Assembly: GCA_937896185.1 (NCBI GenBank) | Contig: CALBMG010000228.1 | Location: 1 to 6,956 of the forward strand | Length of the DNA: 6,956 nucleotides | Source: an uncultured Microbacteriaceae bacterium | Lineage (GTDB): Bacteria; Actinomycetota; Actinomycetes; Actinomycetales; Microbacteriaceae | Direction of reading: 5' to 3' | Shown here: positions 6,458 to 6,956 of the stretch, piece after piece | Layout: each line of letters begins with the position of its first letter | How positions within the stretch are numbered: position 1 is the stretch's first letter | Made by a program: the position numbers and the translations under genes | The notes under the pieces: generated by a model | Database searches by the model: none | Told to the model about the DNA's origin: nothing | The model's input: the letters and a program-made list of their open reading frames with translations, nothing else

Positions 6458-6956
6458 ACGACAAACCAGAACGCAAGCTGCTTCGCATCGAGGTGCGAAA
6501 TGCGTCTGTTCCGATTGAACGCAAACCGGAGTGGATCAAGACTCGCGCCAAGATGGGTCCTGAATATCAGGCGCTTCAGGCACTTGTGAAGACCGAGGGT
6601 TTGCACACCGTTTGCCAAGAAGCCGGTTGCCCGAACATCTATGAATGCTGGGAAGACCGCGAAGCTACTTTTCTTATCGGCGGATCACAGTGCACGCGAC
6701 GCTGCGACTTTTGCCAGATTGACACCGGCAAACCTGCTGAGTTCGATGCCGATGAGCCTCGTCGCGTTGGCGAGTCTGTCACTCAAATGCAGTTGCGCTA
6801 TGCAACCGTCACCGGAGTCGCTCGCGATGACCTTGAAGACGAAGGTGCCTGGCTTTACGCCGAGACCATTCGACAGATTCACCAGCAGTCGCCTGGCACC
6901 GGTGTCGAGATTCTGGTTCCAGACTTTTCAGGAAACCCTGACCTCTTGAAGTTAGT
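6454..6956 (+). CDS. lipA: Lipoyl synthase, 3' end off the right edge
   Basis: Radical SAM enzyme that inserts two sulfur atoms into the octanoyl chain left by LipB, making the lipoyl cofactor. The first 167 codons are in the window, about half of the usual 310-340 residues. The auxiliary iron-sulfur cluster that donates sulfur has its CX4CX5C motif at Cys54, Cys59 and Cys65 ([12 protein letters not shown]). The radical SAM CX3CX2C motif is at Cys80, Cys84 and Cys87 (CTRRCDFC). The N-terminus [19 protein letters not shown] is typical of the family. ATG 6454 overlaps the lipB stop by four bases and has only a weak AGG (6449-6451) ahead of it, so it probably relies on coupling to lipB translation. 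No break is seen before the edge. Confidence 0.96.
   Translation, partial: MNDKPERKLLRIEVRNASVPIERKPEWIKTRAKMGPEYQALQALVKTEGLHTVCQEAGCPNIYECWEDREATFLIGGSQCTRRCDFCQIDTGKPAEFDADEPRRVGESVTQMQLRYATVTGVARDDLEDEGAWLYAETIRQIHQQSPGTGVEILVPDFSGNPDLLKL

Noticed and set aside
6641..6949. Plus-strand open frame of 102 codons inside lipA
   Set aside because: The lipA frame carries both cysteine motifs of lipoyl synthase across the same bases, so this is an out-of-frame shadow.

Overview
The window looks like a piece of an actinobacterial chromosome, most likely Micrococcales/Microbacteriaceae-like. The reasons are the PAC2-family protein divergent from a leucyl aminopeptidase, a single-lipoyl E2 with an Ala/Pro/Val-rich linker, a moderately high GC left part, GTG starts, and several genes that look leaderless. 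The taxon is an inference from gene content and style, not from a marker gene. All space is accounted for; no stretch over 300 bases lacks a gene.

Layout. (1) Positions 1-797, minus strand: a PAC2-family protein whose 3' end lies beyond the left edge. (2) Positions 798-844: a very short divergent promoter region with back-to-back TANNNT boxes. (3) Positions 845-2317, plus: leucyl aminopeptidase pepA. (4) Positions 2393-3766 and 3790-5124, plus: lpdA (E3, dihydrolipoyl dehydrogenase) and the E2 acyltransferase of a 2-oxoacid dehydrogenase complex, 23 bases apart, closed by a strong hairpin terminator at 5135-5169. (5) Positions 5147-5728, minus: an unrecognised single-pass membrane protein, convergent with E2, whose last codons lie inside the terminator. 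(6) Positions 5729-5824: a divergent intergenic region with a 9-bp inverted repeat and a lipB promoter. (7) Positions 5825-6457 and 6454 to the right edge, plus: lipB and lipA, overlapping by ATGA.

How the genes work together. LipB moves octanoate from acyl carrier protein onto apo-lipoyl domains and LipA inserts the two sulfurs. The product is the lipoyl-lysine that E2 (Lys43) needs and that E3 (Lpd) re-oxidises. The core is therefore a lipoate-biosynthesis and lipoate-use cluster; the E1 subunit is not in the window. PepA and PAC2 are a separate peptide/protein turnover pair.

I see no mobile element, CRISPR array, tRNA, rRNA or obvious new multi-gene system. The most notable points are regulatory: three promoters with the same TANNNT-N6-start spacing (leaderless mRNAs), a near-symmetric dyad between two of them, a terminator that is also coding sequence for the convergent gene, and a clear drop in GC and in codon-bias strength to the right of about 5125.
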